The notes beneath the pieces were generated by a model. It searched no databases. It saw nothing but the letters and a program-made list of their open reading frames with translations, and had not been told where the DNA came from. Of a stretch of DNA of 64,000 bases, positions 18,001 through 28,227 are shown piece by piece. Source of the DNA: an uncultured Clostridia bacterium (GTDB taxonomy: Bacteria; Bacillota; Clostridia; Oscillospirales; Ruminococcaceae); the NCBI GenBank assembly GCA_944385905.1, contig CALWZA010000031.1, positions 1 through 64,000 of the forward strand, written 5' to 3'. The position numbers and the translations under genes are program-made. Position 1 is the first letter of the stretch. Each line of letters starts with the position of its first letter.

Positions 18001-18477
18001 TTGCGTATTGTTGTTTTTTCCGATTCCCACGGGAGCTTTAACTCCGTTTTGAGGATTTTCGAGCGCAACCGCAATGCGGACGTATTTATTTTTCTCGGCG
18101 ACGGAGAGCGTGAGGTCGAAAATGTTTCCTGCCTTTTTCCCGACAAACAGGTTATTATGGTTGCGGGAAACTGCGACTATGGCTCACTTCTGCCGCAGGT
18201 TAAAACATTTTCGTTTGAAAACGCGAAAGCGGTTTTTACTCACGGTCATGCCTACGGAGTGAAGTCCTCAGATGGGCTTATACTGCGCCTTGCGAGGGAA
18301 AACAACGCGAATATCGCGCTTTTCGGTCACACGCACTGTCGGTTTTATGAATACCGCGATGGTGTTCACATATTAAATCCGGGAAGCGCCGCTTTGCCGA
18401 GAGACGGCAACAAGCCGTCCTACGCTTTTATCGACATTACAAAAGCCGGAATCGTGTGCGCGCACGTTGACCTTTAA
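18001..18477 (+). CDS. YfcE/MJ0936-type metallophosphodiesterase
   Basis: 158 residues from a TTG with AAAAGGAG nine bases upstream. All metal-binding motifs of the family are present in order: DSHG near residue 8, FLGDGE, VAGNCDYG, FTHGHAYG and FGHTHC, plus the final LNPGS. Such enzymes hydrolyse phosphodiesters in vitro with Mn2+; the natural substrate is not known. In many Firmicutes it follows the RdgB/HAM1-like pyrophosphatase gene, but here it stands alone, divergent from the small-protein triad. Confidence 0.9.
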   Translation: MRIVVFSDSHGSFNSVLRIFERNRNADVFIFLGDGEREVENVSCLFPDKQVIMVAGNCDYGSLLPQVKTFSFENAKAVFTHGHAYGVKSSDGLILRLARENNANIALFGHTHCRFYEYRDGVHILNPGSAALPRDGNKPSYAFIDITKAGIVCAHVDL

Positions 18478-18573
18478 ACCTTAAACCTTTTCCTGCCTTA
18501 TCATTATATGAACGTTTGGGCGGATTAGTGACCAACGGCAATTATTAATTTTTATATTAAAGGAGAAATAAAA

Positions 18574-19266
18574 ATGCTTGAAAATTTGAAAAAAGAGGTC
18601 TATGAAGCCAATATGCTTTTGCCCAAGTACAAGCTTATCACCTTTACATGGGGAAACGTTTCGGGAATTGACAGGGAAAAGGGACTTGTTGTTATCAAGC
18701 CGTCGGGAGTCGAGTATGACGAGATGAAGCCTGAGGACATGGTTGTGGTTGACCTTGAGGGAAAAGTTGTTGAGGGAAATTTAAGGCCGTCGTCTGACAC
18801 ACCCACACATATTGAGTTTTACAAGGCTTTCCCGAATATCGGAGGAGTCACTCATACCCACTCGACTTACGCCACTTCGTTTGCGCAGGCGGGCAGGGGA
18901 GTGAGGGCTTACGGCACTACTCACGGCGATTATTTTTACGGTGAAATTCCCTGCACAAGAAAAATGACTCCGGAGGAAATTTCGGGCGAATACGAAAAAA
19001 ACACAGGGCTTGTCATTGTTGAGACTTTTAAAAATATTGACCCCGACCAAATTCCGGCGGTGCTTGTTCATTCGCACGGACCGTTTACATGGGGAAAAGA
19101 CGCCGTCGACAGCGTGCATCATTCGGTAATTCTTGAGGAGTGCGCGAAAATGGCTCTGTTCACCGAACAGATTTCAGGCAGAACAGCTACGCCCATGCAG
19201 CAGGAGCTGTTGGACAGGCACTATTTGAGAAAACACGGCGCAAATGCCTATTACGGTCAGAAATAG
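18574..19266 (+). CDS. araD: L-ribulose-5-phosphate 4-epimerase
   Basis: 230 residues, class II aldolase fold. Converts L-ribulose 5-phosphate to D-xylulose 5-phosphate in L-arabinose use. Family signs: TWGNVSGID near the N-terminus, the zinc histidines of [30 protein letters not shown] and the [10 protein letters not shown] segment. The next gene is ribulokinase, which supports AraD over fuculose or rhamnulose aldolases. AAAGGAG precedes the ATG. No isomerase (araA) is present in the window. Confidence 0.95.
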   Translation: MLENLKKEVYEANMLLPKYKLITFTWGNVSGIDREKGLVVIKPSGVEYDEMKPEDMVVVDLEGKVVEGNLRPSSDTPTHIEFYKAFPNIGGVTHTHSTYATSFAQAGRGVRAYGTTHGDYFYGEIPCTRKMTPEEISGEYEKNTGLVIVETFKNIDPDQIPAVLVHSHGPFTWGKDAVDSVHHSVILEECAKMALFTEQISGRTATPMQQELLDRHYLRKHGANAYYGQK

Positions 19267-19326
19267 CAATTAGGGCCGAAGGATTGAAATTCGTATAAAT
19301 TTTATATTAAAGTGCTTTTTTTAGAC

Positions 19327-19355
19327 TTGTTTTTTGTGCGAAAATATTGTATACT
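19327..19355 (+). promoter_or_regulatory. Promoter of araB
   Basis: TTGTTT (19327-19332), 17-base spacer, TATACT (19350-19355). It gives araB its own start in addition to read-through from araD. Confidence 0.6.
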
Positions 19356-19391
19356 ATTCTTGATTATTATATGTAAAGGACGGTACAAATA

Positions 19392-21047
19392 ATGGCAAAA
19401 TATTCAATAGGCATAGATTACGGCACCCTTTCGGGCAGAGCGGTTATAGTCAATCTTGAAACCGGAGAAGAAGTAGCCTCCGCCGTTTTGGAATATCCTC
19501 ACGCGGTTATGGAAGAACAGCTTCCCGACGGAACGAAGCTCGGACACGACTGGGCTCTTGAGCATCCGCAGGACTATCTAGACGTTTTGGGGTATACTAT
19601 CCCCGAAGTGCTGAAGCAGTCGGGCGTTTCGGCTGAGGATGTTGTCGGCGTAGGTCTTGACGTAACAGCCTGCACGATTCTCCCTGTCAAAAAGGACGGC
19701 ACACCTCTTTGCTTCCTTGATAAATTCAAGTCTCAGCCCCATGCTTATATTAAGCTGTGGAAGCATCATGCCGCTCAGGATAAAGCGGACGCCCTCAACA
19801 AAATCGCCGAGGAAAGAGGAGAAAAATGGCTTAAGCGCTACGGCGGAAAAATCTCCTCAGAATGGGTTTTCCCGAAGGTCTGGCAAATGGTTGACGAAGC
19901 GCCCGAGGTTTATGACGAGACTGATTACATAATCGAAGCGACCGACTGGCTTGTGTGGCAGCTTACGGGCGTTCAGACAAGAAACTCCTGTACGGCGGGA
20001 TATAAGGCTATCTGGCACAGTGAGGACGGATATCCTTCAAAGGAGTTTTTCAAAGCGCTTCATCCGAAGCTTGAAAACGTCATTGAGGACAAATTCAACT
20101 GCCCGATAACTCCTCTGGGAAAAAAAGCCGGAGAAATAACCGAGGCGGCTGCAAAGCTCACAGGACTTAAGGTCGGAACAGCGGTAGCTGTCGGAAACGT
20201 TGACGCTCACGTCTGCGTCCCTGCGGTTAAAATAGACGGTCCCGGCAAAATGCTCGCCATTATGGGCACTTCAACCTGTCATATGCTTTTGGGAACCGAG
20301 GAAAAAGAAGTTAAGGGAATGTGCGGAGTTGTTAAGGACGGTATTCTTCCCGGACTTTACGGATACGAGGCAGGTCAGTCCTGCGTGGGAGACCATCTCG
20401 GCTGGTTTACAAAATACTGCGTGCCTGAGAGCTATATGCAGGCGGCGAGAGAGCAGGGTGTAAATATTCACAAGTATATCCGTGAAAAGGCGTCAAAGCT
20501 CAGACCCGGACAAAGCGGACTTTTGGCTCTCGACTGGTGGAACGGAAACCGTTCGGTGCTTGTTGACGTTGATTTGACAGGTATGATTCTGGGCATGACG
20601 CTTACGACAAAGCCTGAGGAAATCTACCGCGCTCTTATGGAAGCGACTGCTTTCGGCACAAGAAAAATTATCGAGACATTCAGAAAATACGGCGTCCCCG
20701 TGAACGAGTACTATGCCGCGGGAGGAATACCAGAAAAGGACGAGATGACTATGCAGATATATGCTGACGTTATCAATATGCCTATCAGGGTTTCAGGCTC
20801 TCCGCAGGGGCCTGCGCTCGGCTCGGCAATTTTCGGAGCTGTGGCGGCAGGAAAAGCAAGAGGCGGGTTCGATACTATCGGCGAAGCTTCCGCTGTCATG
20901 GGCAAGCTCAAGGACAAGGTGTTTACTCCTATTGCGGAAAATGTTGAGGCCTATAACAAGCTTTACGCTGAATATGAAAAGCTTCACGAATATTTCGGCG
21001 AGGGCGGAAACGACGTAATGAAGCGTTTGAAAGCTATGAAAAAATAG
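19392..21047 (+). CDS. araB: Ribulokinase
   Basis: 551 residues, FGGY kinase family, normal AraB length. Phosphorylates L-ribulose. Visible marks are [17 protein letters not shown] (N-terminal ATPase loop, with the GTLSGR typical of ribulokinases), [39 protein letters not shown] and [19 protein letters not shown] near the C-terminus. Together with araD, it covers two of the three arabinose steps. The neighbouring GH127 and GH43-like genes suggest arabinan or arabinosylated xyloglucan as source. Confidence 0.96.
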   Translation: MAKYSIGIDYGTLSGRAVIVNLETGEEVASAVLEYPHAVMEEQLPDGTKLGHDWALEHPQDYLDVLGYTIPEVLKQSGVSAEDVVGVGLDVTACTILPVKKDGTPLCFLDKFKSQPHAYIKLWKHHAAQDKADALNKIAEERGEKWLKRYGGKISSEWVFPKVWQMVDEAPEVYDETDYIIEATDWLVWQLTGVQTRNSCTAGYKAIWHSEDGYPSKEFFKALHPKLENVIEDKFNCPITPLGKKAGEITEAAAKLTGLKVGTAVAVGNVDAHVCVPAVKIDGPGKMLAIMGTSTCHMLLGTEEKEVKGMCGVVKDGILPGLYGYEAGQSCVGDHLGWFTKYCVPESYMQAAREQGVNIHKYIREKASKLRPGQSGLLALDWWNGNRSVLVDVDLTGMILGMTLTTKPEEIYRALMEATAFGTRKIIETFRKYGVPVNEYYAAGGIPEKDEMTMQIYADVINMPIRVSGSPQGPALGSAIFGAVAAGKARGGFDTIGEASAVMGKLKDKVFTPIAENVEAYNKLYAEYEKLHEYFGEGGNDVMKRLKAMKK

Positions 21048-21053
21048 AAAATT

Positions 21054-21090
21054 CGGCGGCGGTCTGCGGTGATTGCCGCCGTTTGTCCTT
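21054..21090 (+). terminator. Probable terminator after araB
   Basis: A perfect 7-bp GC stem (21054-21060 with 21075-21081) with a 14-base loop, followed by TTTGTCCTT. A second AT-rich hairpin (21143-21151 with 21172-21180) follows and ends in TTTTTT. Confidence 0.55.
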
Positions 21091-21248
21091 GTTCACAAAA
21101 AGTTTACACAATACATTGGAAATTATTATGCCAAAGATTAATAAAAAACAGCCTTCGCAATAAAAATACGCCTGTTTTTTATATAAACTAAATAAAAAGT
21201 TTGCCGAAAAATCGTGAAAAACGACGAGCTTCAGAAAGACAAAAATGC

Positions 21249-21277
21249 TTGCAATTTTCTGACGGTGAGTATATAAT
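21249..21277 (+). promoter_or_regulatory. Promoter of the division/cell-wall cluster
   Basis: TTGCAA (21249-21254), a 17-base spacer and a perfect TATAAT (21272-21277). It stands right before the MraZ-box-like repeats and mraZ. Confidence 0.8.
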
Positions 21278-21287
21278 AAATGTACAC

Positions 21288-21313
21288 GGTGGTGATTTGG
21301 GGTAATTTGCGGT
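21288..21313 (+). promoter_or_regulatory. MraZ-box-like direct repeats
   Basis: Three hexamers, GGTGGT (21288-21293), TGGGGT (21298-21303) and TGCGGT (21308-21313), are spaced exactly 10 bp apart. They lie just downstream of the -10 element. MraZ represses its own operon by binding G-rich repeats spaced one helical turn apart, so these are the likely operator. Confidence 0.65.
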
Positions 21314-21360
21314 ATTAAGTGCCTGAAACCGTGACAAATAAGCGATCAGAGGTGAATTTC

Positions 21361-21795
21361 TTGCTTGTTGAAATGCTGACGGGAACATATTATCACAATA
21401 TGGACGTAAAGGGAAGAATGAGCTTTCCGAATAAGCTTCGCGAGCAGATAGGCGAGAAGTTCATGGTCACAAGAGGAAACAACGGATGTCTTTTTGTTTA
21501 TCCCGAGGAAGAATGGGGAGTTTTCGCCGAGAAAATCAAGGCTGTGCCTATGGGCAAGGGCGGAAATGAGCTTCGCAGATTTTTCATTGCCGGAGCGTGT
21601 GAGGTTGAGGCGGACAAGCAGGGAAGAATACTGATACCTCAGGCACTCAGAGACCACGCAAAGCTTGAGAAGGACATTGTGGTGCTCGGAACGTCCGACA
21701 GGGCGGAAATCTGGGACAGAGAGAGCTATGAGGCTTATATGGCTGAGTTCTCGGAAAACAAGCTGGACGCCGCCATGGCCGAGCTTGATATATAG
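21361..21795 (+). CDS. mraZ: Transcriptional regulator MraZ
   Basis: 144 residues from a TTG six bases after AGAGGTG; the ATG four codons later has no ribosome binding site. MraZ is a ring-forming AbrB-fold DNA-binding protein that controls the division cluster. Two copies of the swapped-hairpin motif are visible: YYHNMDVKGRMSFPNKLREQ and CEVEADKQGRILIPQALRDH. First gene of the cluster; the repeats upstream are its probable target. Confidence 0.93.
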   Translation: MLVEMLTGTYYHNMDVKGRMSFPNKLREQIGEKFMVTRGNNGCLFVYPEEEWGVFAEKIKAVPMGKGGNELRRFFIAGACEVEADKQGRILIPQALRDHAKLEKDIVVLGTSDRAEIWDRESYEAYMAEFSENKLDAAMAELDI

Positions 21796-21804
21796 GGTAA
21801 CAGC

Positions 21805-22725
21805 GTGGAGTTTGTGCATATACCGGTTCTGCTCAGCGAGTGCATGGAGGGGCTAAATATTAAGCCCGACGGCGTTTATGTTGACGGGACTACAGGCGGA
21901 GCGGGACATTCAAGAGAGATCGCGAAAAGACTTACGACCGGCAGGCTGATAGCTATTGACCGTGACCCGGAAGCAGTGGCGGTCGCGGCGGAAAGATTAA
22001 AAGACTTTAACGCCGAGGTTGTTCACCGAAACTATTCGGAAATTGACGAGGTGCTTTCGGAGCGAGGAATTTCGGGAGCCGACGGCATACTGCTTGACTT
22101 GGGAGTTTCTTCTCACCAGCTTGATCAGGCTGAGCGTGGATTTTCCTATCACAGCGACGCTTTGCTTGATATGAGAATGAGCAAAGAGGGAATGTCGGCA
22201 AAAGACGTTGTAAACACCTATTCGTTTGAGGAGCTTTCAAGAATTATTTTTGAATACGGCGAAGAAAAATTCGCAAGAAATATTGCTTTGAATATAGTAA
22301 GGCAAAGAGAGATAAAGCCTATTGAAACTACGCTTGAGCTTGCGGAGATTGTTAAAAGCTCTGTCCCGCAGAAGGTCAGGAGAGAGAAAAATCCATGCAA
22401 AAAGACCTTTCAGGCTATCAGAATTGAGGTAAACAGCGAGTTTACCCACCTCGGAACAGCGCTTGACAAAGCGTTTGACTGCCTTAACAAGGGCGGCAGG
22501 CTTTGCATTATAACCTTCCATTCGCTTGAGGACAGGATGGTTAAGCAAAAGTTTGCTGAGTTTTGCAAAGGCTGTATTTGTCCGCCTGAGTTTCCGGTCT
22601 GCGTTTGCGGAAAGACGCCGAGAGGCAGGCTTGTGAACAAAAAGCCGATTGAGGCGGGCAAGGAAGAGCTTGAGGCAAATTTGAGAAGCAGAAGCGCAAA
22701 GCTGAGAATTATTGAAAAATTATAG
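21805..22725 (+). CDS. rsmH: 16S rRNA (cytosine1402-N4)-methyltransferase
   Basis: 306 residues from a GTG nine bases after the mraZ stop. SAM-dependent enzyme that methylates C1402 in the decoding centre. Motifs: HIPVLLSECMEGL, the SAM loop DGTTGGAGHS, LLDLGVSSHQLDQAERGFSY and FHSLEDRMVKQKF. The position second in the cluster is the universal one. Confidence 0.97.
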   Translation: MEFVHIPVLLSECMEGLNIKPDGVYVDGTTGGAGHSREIAKRLTTGRLIAIDRDPEAVAVAAERLKDFNAEVVHRNYSEIDEVLSERGISGADGILLDLGVSSHQLDQAERGFSYHSDALLDMRMSKEGMSAKDVVNTYSFEELSRIIFEYGEEKFARNIALNIVRQREIKPIETTLELAEIVKSSVPQKVRREKNPCKKTFQAIRIEVNSEFTHLGTALDKAFDCLNKGGRLCIITFHSLEDRMVKQKFAEFCKGCICPPEFPVCVCGKTPRGRLVNKKPIEAGKEELEANLRSRSAKLRIIEKL

Positions 22726-22769
22726 ACGTTAAAAACGGATGATATAAATTAAAAGGATGGGATTAAAAG

Positions 22770-23258
22770 ATGTCTGATTACGGTAGGGACAATTTAGCAT
22801 ACGATCTTTCGGTCTATGAGCCTAAGCCAGAGGCTGAAGCAAAGCCGAGAATAACTGTTAAAAGGAATCCTAACCCGATTAAGATTAAAAGACCTAAATC
22901 TGCGTTCAGGGCTTTCATTAACGCCACCATAGCGTTTATGCTTCTTTGCTCTATTCTTTACGGAAAGGTTGAGTCGAACAGACTTTTCCGTGAGCAGTCT
23001 GAACTTCAGACTCAGCTGACAGAGCTTAAAAATGAAAATCTCAGGATGCAGACCGAATATGATTCAAAAACCTCTATTCAGAGGGTCGAGGACTACGCGG
23101 AAAACATTCTCGGGCTTGAAAAGCTTGACAAAGCTCAGATAGAGTATGTTGAAGTTCCGAACGACACCGTTATAAAGTCTGCAAGCTCATCAGACAATAA
23201 TATTTTTGTTAAAATAAAAAATTGGATTATGGATGCTCTGGAATATATCGGAGCTTAA
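22770..23258 (+). CDS. ftsL: FtsL-like divisome protein
   Basis: 162 residues. Small bitopic division protein: basic cytoplasmic part (KPRITVKRNPNPIKIKRPK), one membrane helix at about residues 50-70 (INATIAFMLLCSILYG) and an extracellular coiled coil (SELQTQLTELKNENLRMQTE) ending in a VEDYAENILGLEK motif. Assigned by position between rsmH and the PBP, and by topology, since FtsL sequences diverge strongly. It would join FtsQ and the PBP in the divisome. Confidence 0.85.
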   Translation: MSDYGRDNLAYDLSVYEPKPEAEAKPRITVKRNPNPIKIKRPKSAFRAFINATIAFMLLCSILYGKVESNRLFREQSELQTQLTELKNENLRMQTEYDSKTSIQRVEDYAENILGLEKLDKAQIEYVEVPNDTVIKSASSSDNNIFVKIKNWIMDALEYIGA

Positions 23259-23429
23259 TGAATAATATATAATAAACAATATGAGGACGAGAAAGTTAAG
23301 CTTATGCTCTTATCAGGACGGGGAGGGTAAACTTAGCTTTCTTGTTTCTAAGGCGGGGCTTAGCGAAAAACTGCTGTTTTCGCCGCTTTAAGCGGGGTAA
23401 ATTGTTTCTGTGACAGAAAGGATACAAAT

Positions 23430-25646
23430 ATGTCGGTAAAAACAACCAGTGTTATGAAAAGGCGTCTCAACGGATTTGCCGCTGCCGCAGTTGCGGCGGT
23501 TCTCGTTTTGATTTCAATAGGTCTGTTCAGAATATCCGTTACCGAAAGCGCTGTATATCAGGAGCTTGCCAACGACCAGCAGTTTTCAAGCACGAGAGTC
23601 AGGGCAAACCGAGGCTCGATTTATGACAAAAACGGACAGGTTCTCGCCCAGAGCGCGACGGTATACACTATTTTTGTTGACCCGAAAACGTTTCAGGAGC
23701 GCGACACAGAGCATATAGACTATATTTGCCAAGTGCTTTCCGAAGCGCTTGATGTGGAAGCGTCGGATGTTAGGGAAAAGTGCTTTAAGGATAACGCCTA
23801 TCAGGAAATCAAAAAGCAGGTTGAAAAAACTACAGCCGTTGAAATACTCGAAAAAATGTACGAAGAGGGTATAACGTCGGTAGGAGCAACCCCGCAGTCA
23901 AAGCGGTTTTATCCTCAAAACGAAATGGCTGCGAGCGTTATAGGCCACCTTCATTACGACGGCTACGGAATTTACGGGCTTGAATCCTATTATGACGACT
24001 ATCTGACCGGAGTTGACGGCAGAATCATAACCGCAAAGGACGCTCACGGAAATGAAATACCCTATAAATACAAGCAAAGCTATGACGCCCAGGACGGAGA
24101 CTCTCTATATACAAATCTAGACATGACCATTCAGTATTATACCGAAAAGGCGCTGGCAAAGCAGGTTCAGGAAAACGAGGCTGTAAACAGGGGCTGCGCA
24201 ATTGTCATGAACTGCAATACCGGAGAGATACTCGCGATGGCGACAAGCCCGGGATATGACCTGAACAGCCCTGCCGAGATTTATGATCAGTCGACCGCTG
24301 AAAGACTTGCCGGAATAATAGATGATGAGGAGCTGTATACGGAGGAAAAGAGCGCGGCGTGGGCTAAGCAATGGAAAAACAAAGCTATTTCCGAGCTGTA
24401 TTACCCCGGCTCTGTATTTAAGGTTATAACAGGATCGTCCGCCCTTGAGGAAAAAATCATATCAACAGACGACACTTTTTACTGTACCGGAAGCATTGTA
24501 GTGGCGGACAGAACTATTAACTGCTGGTCATCTAAAGCTCACGGGGTTCAGGATTTTGTAACAGCGATGACAAATTCATGCAACCCGGCGTTTGTACAGA
24601 TAGGTCAGGCTCTCGGCGCAAAACTGTTCTGTCAGTACTTTGAAGCGTACGGATTTACCGAAAAAACCGGAATAGACCTTCCGAGCGAGGCGGACAGTAT
24701 TTATGTTCCTTATTCGAGAATGTCTTTGATCGACCTTTCCGTTTGCGCTTTCGGACAGACTAATAAGGTTACGCCTATTCAGATGATTACAGCGTATGCA
24801 GCAACCATAAACGGAGGGTATCTAGTAACGCCGTATATTGTCGATAAAATAGTTGACACTGACGGAAATGTAGTCAAGGACTATGAGCCTACAATTAAAA
24901 GGCAGGTTATTTCCGAGGAAACATCGGCAATTATGAGAGAAACGCTTGAAAGCGTTGTTAATACTAACAACGGAAGCAACGCCTATATAAAGGGCTATTC
25001 TATCGGAGGAAAGTCGGGAACCTCGCAAAAGCTTGACGAAAATCCAGAAGGAAACACCTATGTCTCGTCATATGTAGGATTTTTCCCCGCGGAAGATCCG
25101 GAAATTATAATGCTTGCCATGGTTGATGACCCGAGAGGCGGAGACTATTACGGAAGTAAGGTTGCGGCGCCTGTCGTTTCCGAAGTCTTTGAGCAGATTC
25201 TGCCGTATCTCGGCTATTTTGCCGAATACACCGAGGAAGAGCTTGAAAGGCTTGAAATCGCGATACCTGATGTTACCGGCGCGGATCTTACAAGAGCTCA
25301 GAGCACAATTGCTTCTCTCGGATTCAAATGCGACGTTGTGGGAGAAGGAGGAACTGTAGTTAAACAAGTGCCTTCTTCCGGAAACTCAATTCCCAGAGGA
25401 GGAACAATAATACTTTATACCGAAGAGGATTACGACGAGGACTATGTAATTGCGCCGGATCTCTCAGGAATGACACTCAGGGAGGCAACGGAAACTATTC
25501 AGTCTTGCGGCTTGAACCTAAAGCCTCTCGGCGGAGCTGTATATAAAGACGGAGCCACAGCCTCGGTTCAAAATTACGTCGGGGTGTCGGTGCCAAAAGG
25601 AACTGTTATCGAAGCGTACTTTTATGTCAACGACGAGACCGGTTGA
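23430..25646 (+). CDS. Class B penicillin-binding protein with two PASTA domains
   Basis: 738 residues. Septal peptidoglycan transpeptidase of the FtsI/SpoVD type. N-terminal membrane helix (about 18-38), PBP dimer domain, then the transpeptidase with Ser328 in PGSVFK, Ser383-Cys-Asn385 in the SxN motif and Lys528-Ser-Gly-Thr. Two C-terminal PASTA repeats (IPDVTGADLTRAQSTI, APDLSGMTLREATETI) resemble SpoVD and PBP2x. As the only PBP of the cluster it may serve vegetative division; a sporulation role cannot be excluded. The 170 bases before it contain no visible gene. Confidence 0.93.
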   Translation: MSVKTTSVMKRRLNGFAAAAVAAVLVLISIGLFRISVTESAVYQELANDQQFSSTRVRANRGSIYDKNGQVLAQSATVYTIFVDPKTFQERDTEHIDYICQVLSEALDVEASDVREKCFKDNAYQEIKKQVEKTTAVEILEKMYEEGITSVGATPQSKRFYPQNEMAASVIGHLHYDGYGIYGLESYYDDYLTGVDGRIITAKDAHGNEIPYKYKQSYDAQDGDSLYTNLDMTIQYYTEKALAKQVQENEAVNRGCAIVMNCNTGEILAMATSPGYDLNSPAEIYDQSTAERLAGIIDDEELYTEEKSAAWAKQWKNKAISELYYPGSVFKVITGSSALEEKIISTDDTFYCTGSIVVADRTINCWSSKAHGVQDFVTAMTNSCNPAFVQIGQALGAKLFCQYFEAYGFTEKTGIDLPSEADSIYVPYSRMSLIDLSVCAFGQTNKVTPIQMITAYAATINGGYLVTPYIVDKIVDTDGNVVKDYEPTIKRQVISEETSAIMRETLESVVNTNNGSNAYIKGYSIGGKSGTSQKLDENPEGNTYVSSYVGFFPAEDPEIIMLAMVDDPRGGDYYGSKVAAPVVSEVFEQILPYLGYFAEYTEEELERLEIAIPDVTGADLTRAQSTIASLGFKCDVVGEGGTVVKQVPSSGNSIPRGGTIILYTEEDYDEDYVIAPDLSGMTLREATETIQSCGLNLKPLGGAVYKDGATASVQNYVGVSVPKGTVIEAYFYVNDETG

Positions 25647-25684
25647 TGTGATTTTACTCCCAAACAGGTTAGGAGAGGATATCT

Positions 25685-27118
25685 TTGAGATTGTATGAGC
25701 TTATAAACGGTATTGCCGATACTGATTTGGAGGATTTTGAAGTCGAAAGCATATCAAGCAATACGAAAAATCCTCCCGAAAACGGACTGTTTGTTTGCAT
25801 AAAGGGAAAAAGCTTTGACGCTCATGACCATGCCGCCGAAATGCTCGAAAAAGGCGCTTTGGCGGTAGTATGCGAGAGAGATTTGGGACTGAAAAATCAA
25901 ATTATAGTGCCTGACACAAGGGATTTTTACTCAAGACTGTGCGCCGCATGGTTCGGTCACCCCGAACGAGAATTGAAGATAATCGGCGTTACGGGAACAA
26001 ACGGAAAAACCACGATAACCACAGTTATAAAAAAGCTTCTTTCGGCTCACGGAAAAAAAGCGGGGCTTATCGGCACATGCCAAAACGAAATAGGCGACAA
26101 AATTATTCACACCGAACGAACTACTCCCGAAACATATGATTTGTTTGAGCTTTTAAGAAGTATGGCTGACGAGGGCTGCGAATACGTCGTGATGGAGGCG
26201 TCCTCGCAGGGACTTGAGCAAAAAAGGCTCGGACCGATAGTTTTTAAGCTCGCCTTGTTTACCAATCTTACTCAGGATCATCTCGACGTTCACGGCAGTA
26301 TGGAAAATTACTATAACGCCAAGAAGCTGATTTTTTCAATGTGCGAAACCGCGCTTATAAACGTCGACGACGAATACGGGAAAAGATATTACTCAGAAGC
26401 TGAATGTAAAAAATACGGCTTTTCAACCGAGGGAATGAGTGATTTTTACGCCGACTGCATAAAGCTTCACGATACAAAATCGACATTCTGGTTTTCAGAC
26501 GGAAAGCGTACGCATTTTGTTGAAACCGCTCTTCCCGGAATATACAACATATCTAACGTAACCGCTGTTTTGGCGGCTATGGAGCTACTCGGATTTGATA
26601 CGGCGGAGTCGGCAAGGCTGATGAGCGGAGTTGAGGGAGTCAGGGGAAGATGCGAGATAGTGCCGACAGGACGTGATTTTACCGTTATTACCGACTATGC
26701 TCACACTCCCGACGCGCTTGAAAACATTTTAAAATGCGTAAAAGGCTTTGCCAAGGGCAGAGTGGTTTGTCTTTTCGGGTGCGGAGGAAACCGTGACGCC
26801 GCAAAAAGACCTTTGATGGCAAAGGCGGCGGCTAAAAACGCAGATTTTCTTTATATCACCTCGGATAATCCGAGAAACGAAGACCCCGAAGAAATAATAA
26901 AGGATATTTTAAAGGGCATAGACACCGGTAAAGTTCCTCATGAGACGATAGTCAACCGCAAAGAAGCCATATTCAAGGCTGTTTTGACAGCTCAAAGCGG
27001 AGATGTGATTGTTCTCGCCGGAAAAGGACATGAGGATTATCAAATTCTGAAGGACAACGTGAAAATTCACTTTGATGAGCGGGAGGTTGTCGCCGAGGCT
27101 CTTTCGCAGCTCAAGTAG
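25685..27118 (+). CDS. murE: UDP-MurNAc-tripeptide ligase (meso-DAP type)
   Basis: 477 residues from a TTG with GGAGAGGA upstream. Adds the third residue of the peptidoglycan stem. Motifs: ATP loop GVTGTNGKTTITTV, MEASSQGLEQKRLG, TDYAHTPDALENIL, FGCGGNRDAAKRPLM and TSDNPRNEDPEEI. The DNPR tetrad is the signature of meso-diaminopimelate-adding MurE, so the wall is DAP-type. It is followed directly by mraY; murF, normally in between, is absent. Confidence 0.95.
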   Translation: MRLYELINGIADTDLEDFEVESISSNTKNPPENGLFVCIKGKSFDAHDHAAEMLEKGALAVVCERDLGLKNQIIVPDTRDFYSRLCAAWFGHPERELKIIGVTGTNGKTTITTVIKKLLSAHGKKAGLIGTCQNEIGDKIIHTERTTPETYDLFELLRSMADEGCEYVVMEASSQGLEQKRLGPIVFKLALFTNLTQDHLDVHGSMENYYNAKKLIFSMCETALINVDDEYGKRYYSEAECKKYGFSTEGMSDFYADCIKLHDTKSTFWFSDGKRTHFVETALPGIYNISNVTAVLAAMELLGFDTAESARLMSGVEGVRGRCEIVPTGRDFTVITDYAHTPDALENILKCVKGFAKGRVVCLFGCGGNRDAAKRPLMAKAAAKNADFLYITSDNPRNEDPEEIIKDILKGIDTGKVPHETIVNRKEAIFKAVLTAQSGDVIVLAGKGHEDYQILKDNVKIHFDEREVVAEALSQLK

Positions 27119-27157
27119 CGTATAAACACATAAGCAGTTGAAAGGACAGAAAAATTT

Positions 27158-28183
27158 ATGCAGATACCCTTTTGGATAAACCTTATTGTCGGAATAGTTT
27201 CTTTTCTGACAGCGGCTCTGAGCGGAAAAAAACTAATACCTTTCCTTATGAGGCTCAAAGCCGGAGCGACCATACTCGAAATAGGCCCCCGCTGGCATAA
27301 GGACAAAGCGGGAACGCCTATTATGGGCGGAATAATGTTTATCGTTTCAACCGTTATCGCGTCGTGGCTGGGATACGGGCTTTTAAGCGTTGTAAACAGC
27401 GGCTCTGATATAGATATGGGTTTGCAGGGACTTAAGCTTCTGACAGGCATGACAATGGCATTAATGTTTATGCTTGTCGGCTTTTTCGACGACTATATAA
27501 AGGTTGTAAAAAAGAGAAATCTCGGACTAACCGCAAAGCAGAAAATTGTTTTGCAGGTTTTGATTTCGGGAGCGTATCTCTTTGTTTTGTATGTTCTCGG
27601 CGACACATCGACAAAGATAGTTTTCCCGTTTATCGGAAGTATCAATTTCGGGATTTTTTATTATCCTTTGATGATTCTTTTTATTATTTTTATGGTTAAT
27701 TCGGTAAACCTTTCGGACGGAATAGACGGGCTTTGCGGAACAATGACGACAGTTTACGCGCTTTCTTTCGCGGTCATTTTCCTTTTGGTCGGAAACGGGG
27801 TGTACTCGTCGTTTTCAATCGCTCTTGCCTGCGGATGCTTAGGCTTTCTGGTGTGGAACCTTCATCCGGCGAGGGTGTTTATGGGCGATACGGGCTCGAT
27901 GTTTCTCGGAGGATGCGTGGTCGCGCTCGGGTTCGCCTCGGGATTTCATTTTTTAATACCGCTGATGGGAATTGTTTATGTAATCGAATCCCTGTCGGTT
28001 ATCTTGCAGGTTATCTCCTATAAAACTACCGGAAAAAGAATTTTTAAAATGAGCCCAATTCATCATCATTTTGAGCTTTGCAAATGGGGAGAATATAAAA
28101 TCGTTGTTGTTTTTTCGGCGGTAACGCTTATAGGATGTCTGCTCGGAATCTGGTGGACAGCGGGCATGACGCTGCATAAATAA
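27158..28183 (+). CDS. mraY: Phospho-MurNAc-pentapeptide transferase
   Basis: 341 residues with about ten membrane helices. Makes lipid I from UDP-MurNAc-pentapeptide and undecaprenyl phosphate. Motifs: PRWHKDKAGTPIMGG, FFDDYIKVVKKRN with the Asp pair, NSVNLSDGIDGL and FMGDTGSMFLGG, and the C-terminal MSPIHHHFELCKWGE histidine cluster. The distance to murE is 39 bases. Confidence 0.97.
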   Translation: MQIPFWINLIVGIVSFLTAALSGKKLIPFLMRLKAGATILEIGPRWHKDKAGTPIMGGIMFIVSTVIASWLGYGLLSVVNSGSDIDMGLQGLKLLTGMTMALMFMLVGFFDDYIKVVKKRNLGLTAKQKIVLQVLISGAYLFVLYVLGDTSTKIVFPFIGSINFGIFYYPLMILFIIFMVNSVNLSDGIDGLCGTMTTVYALSFAVIFLLVGNGVYSSFSIALACGCLGFLVWNLHPARVFMGDTGSMFLGGCVVALGFASGFHFLIPLMGIVYVIESLSVILQVISYKTTGKRIFKMSPIHHHFELCKWGEYKIVVVFSAVTLIGCLLGIWWTAGMTLHK

Positions 28184-28227
28184 AAACGCAAAAATATATT
28201 TAATACTTTTACAGGACGGTGCGGCAT

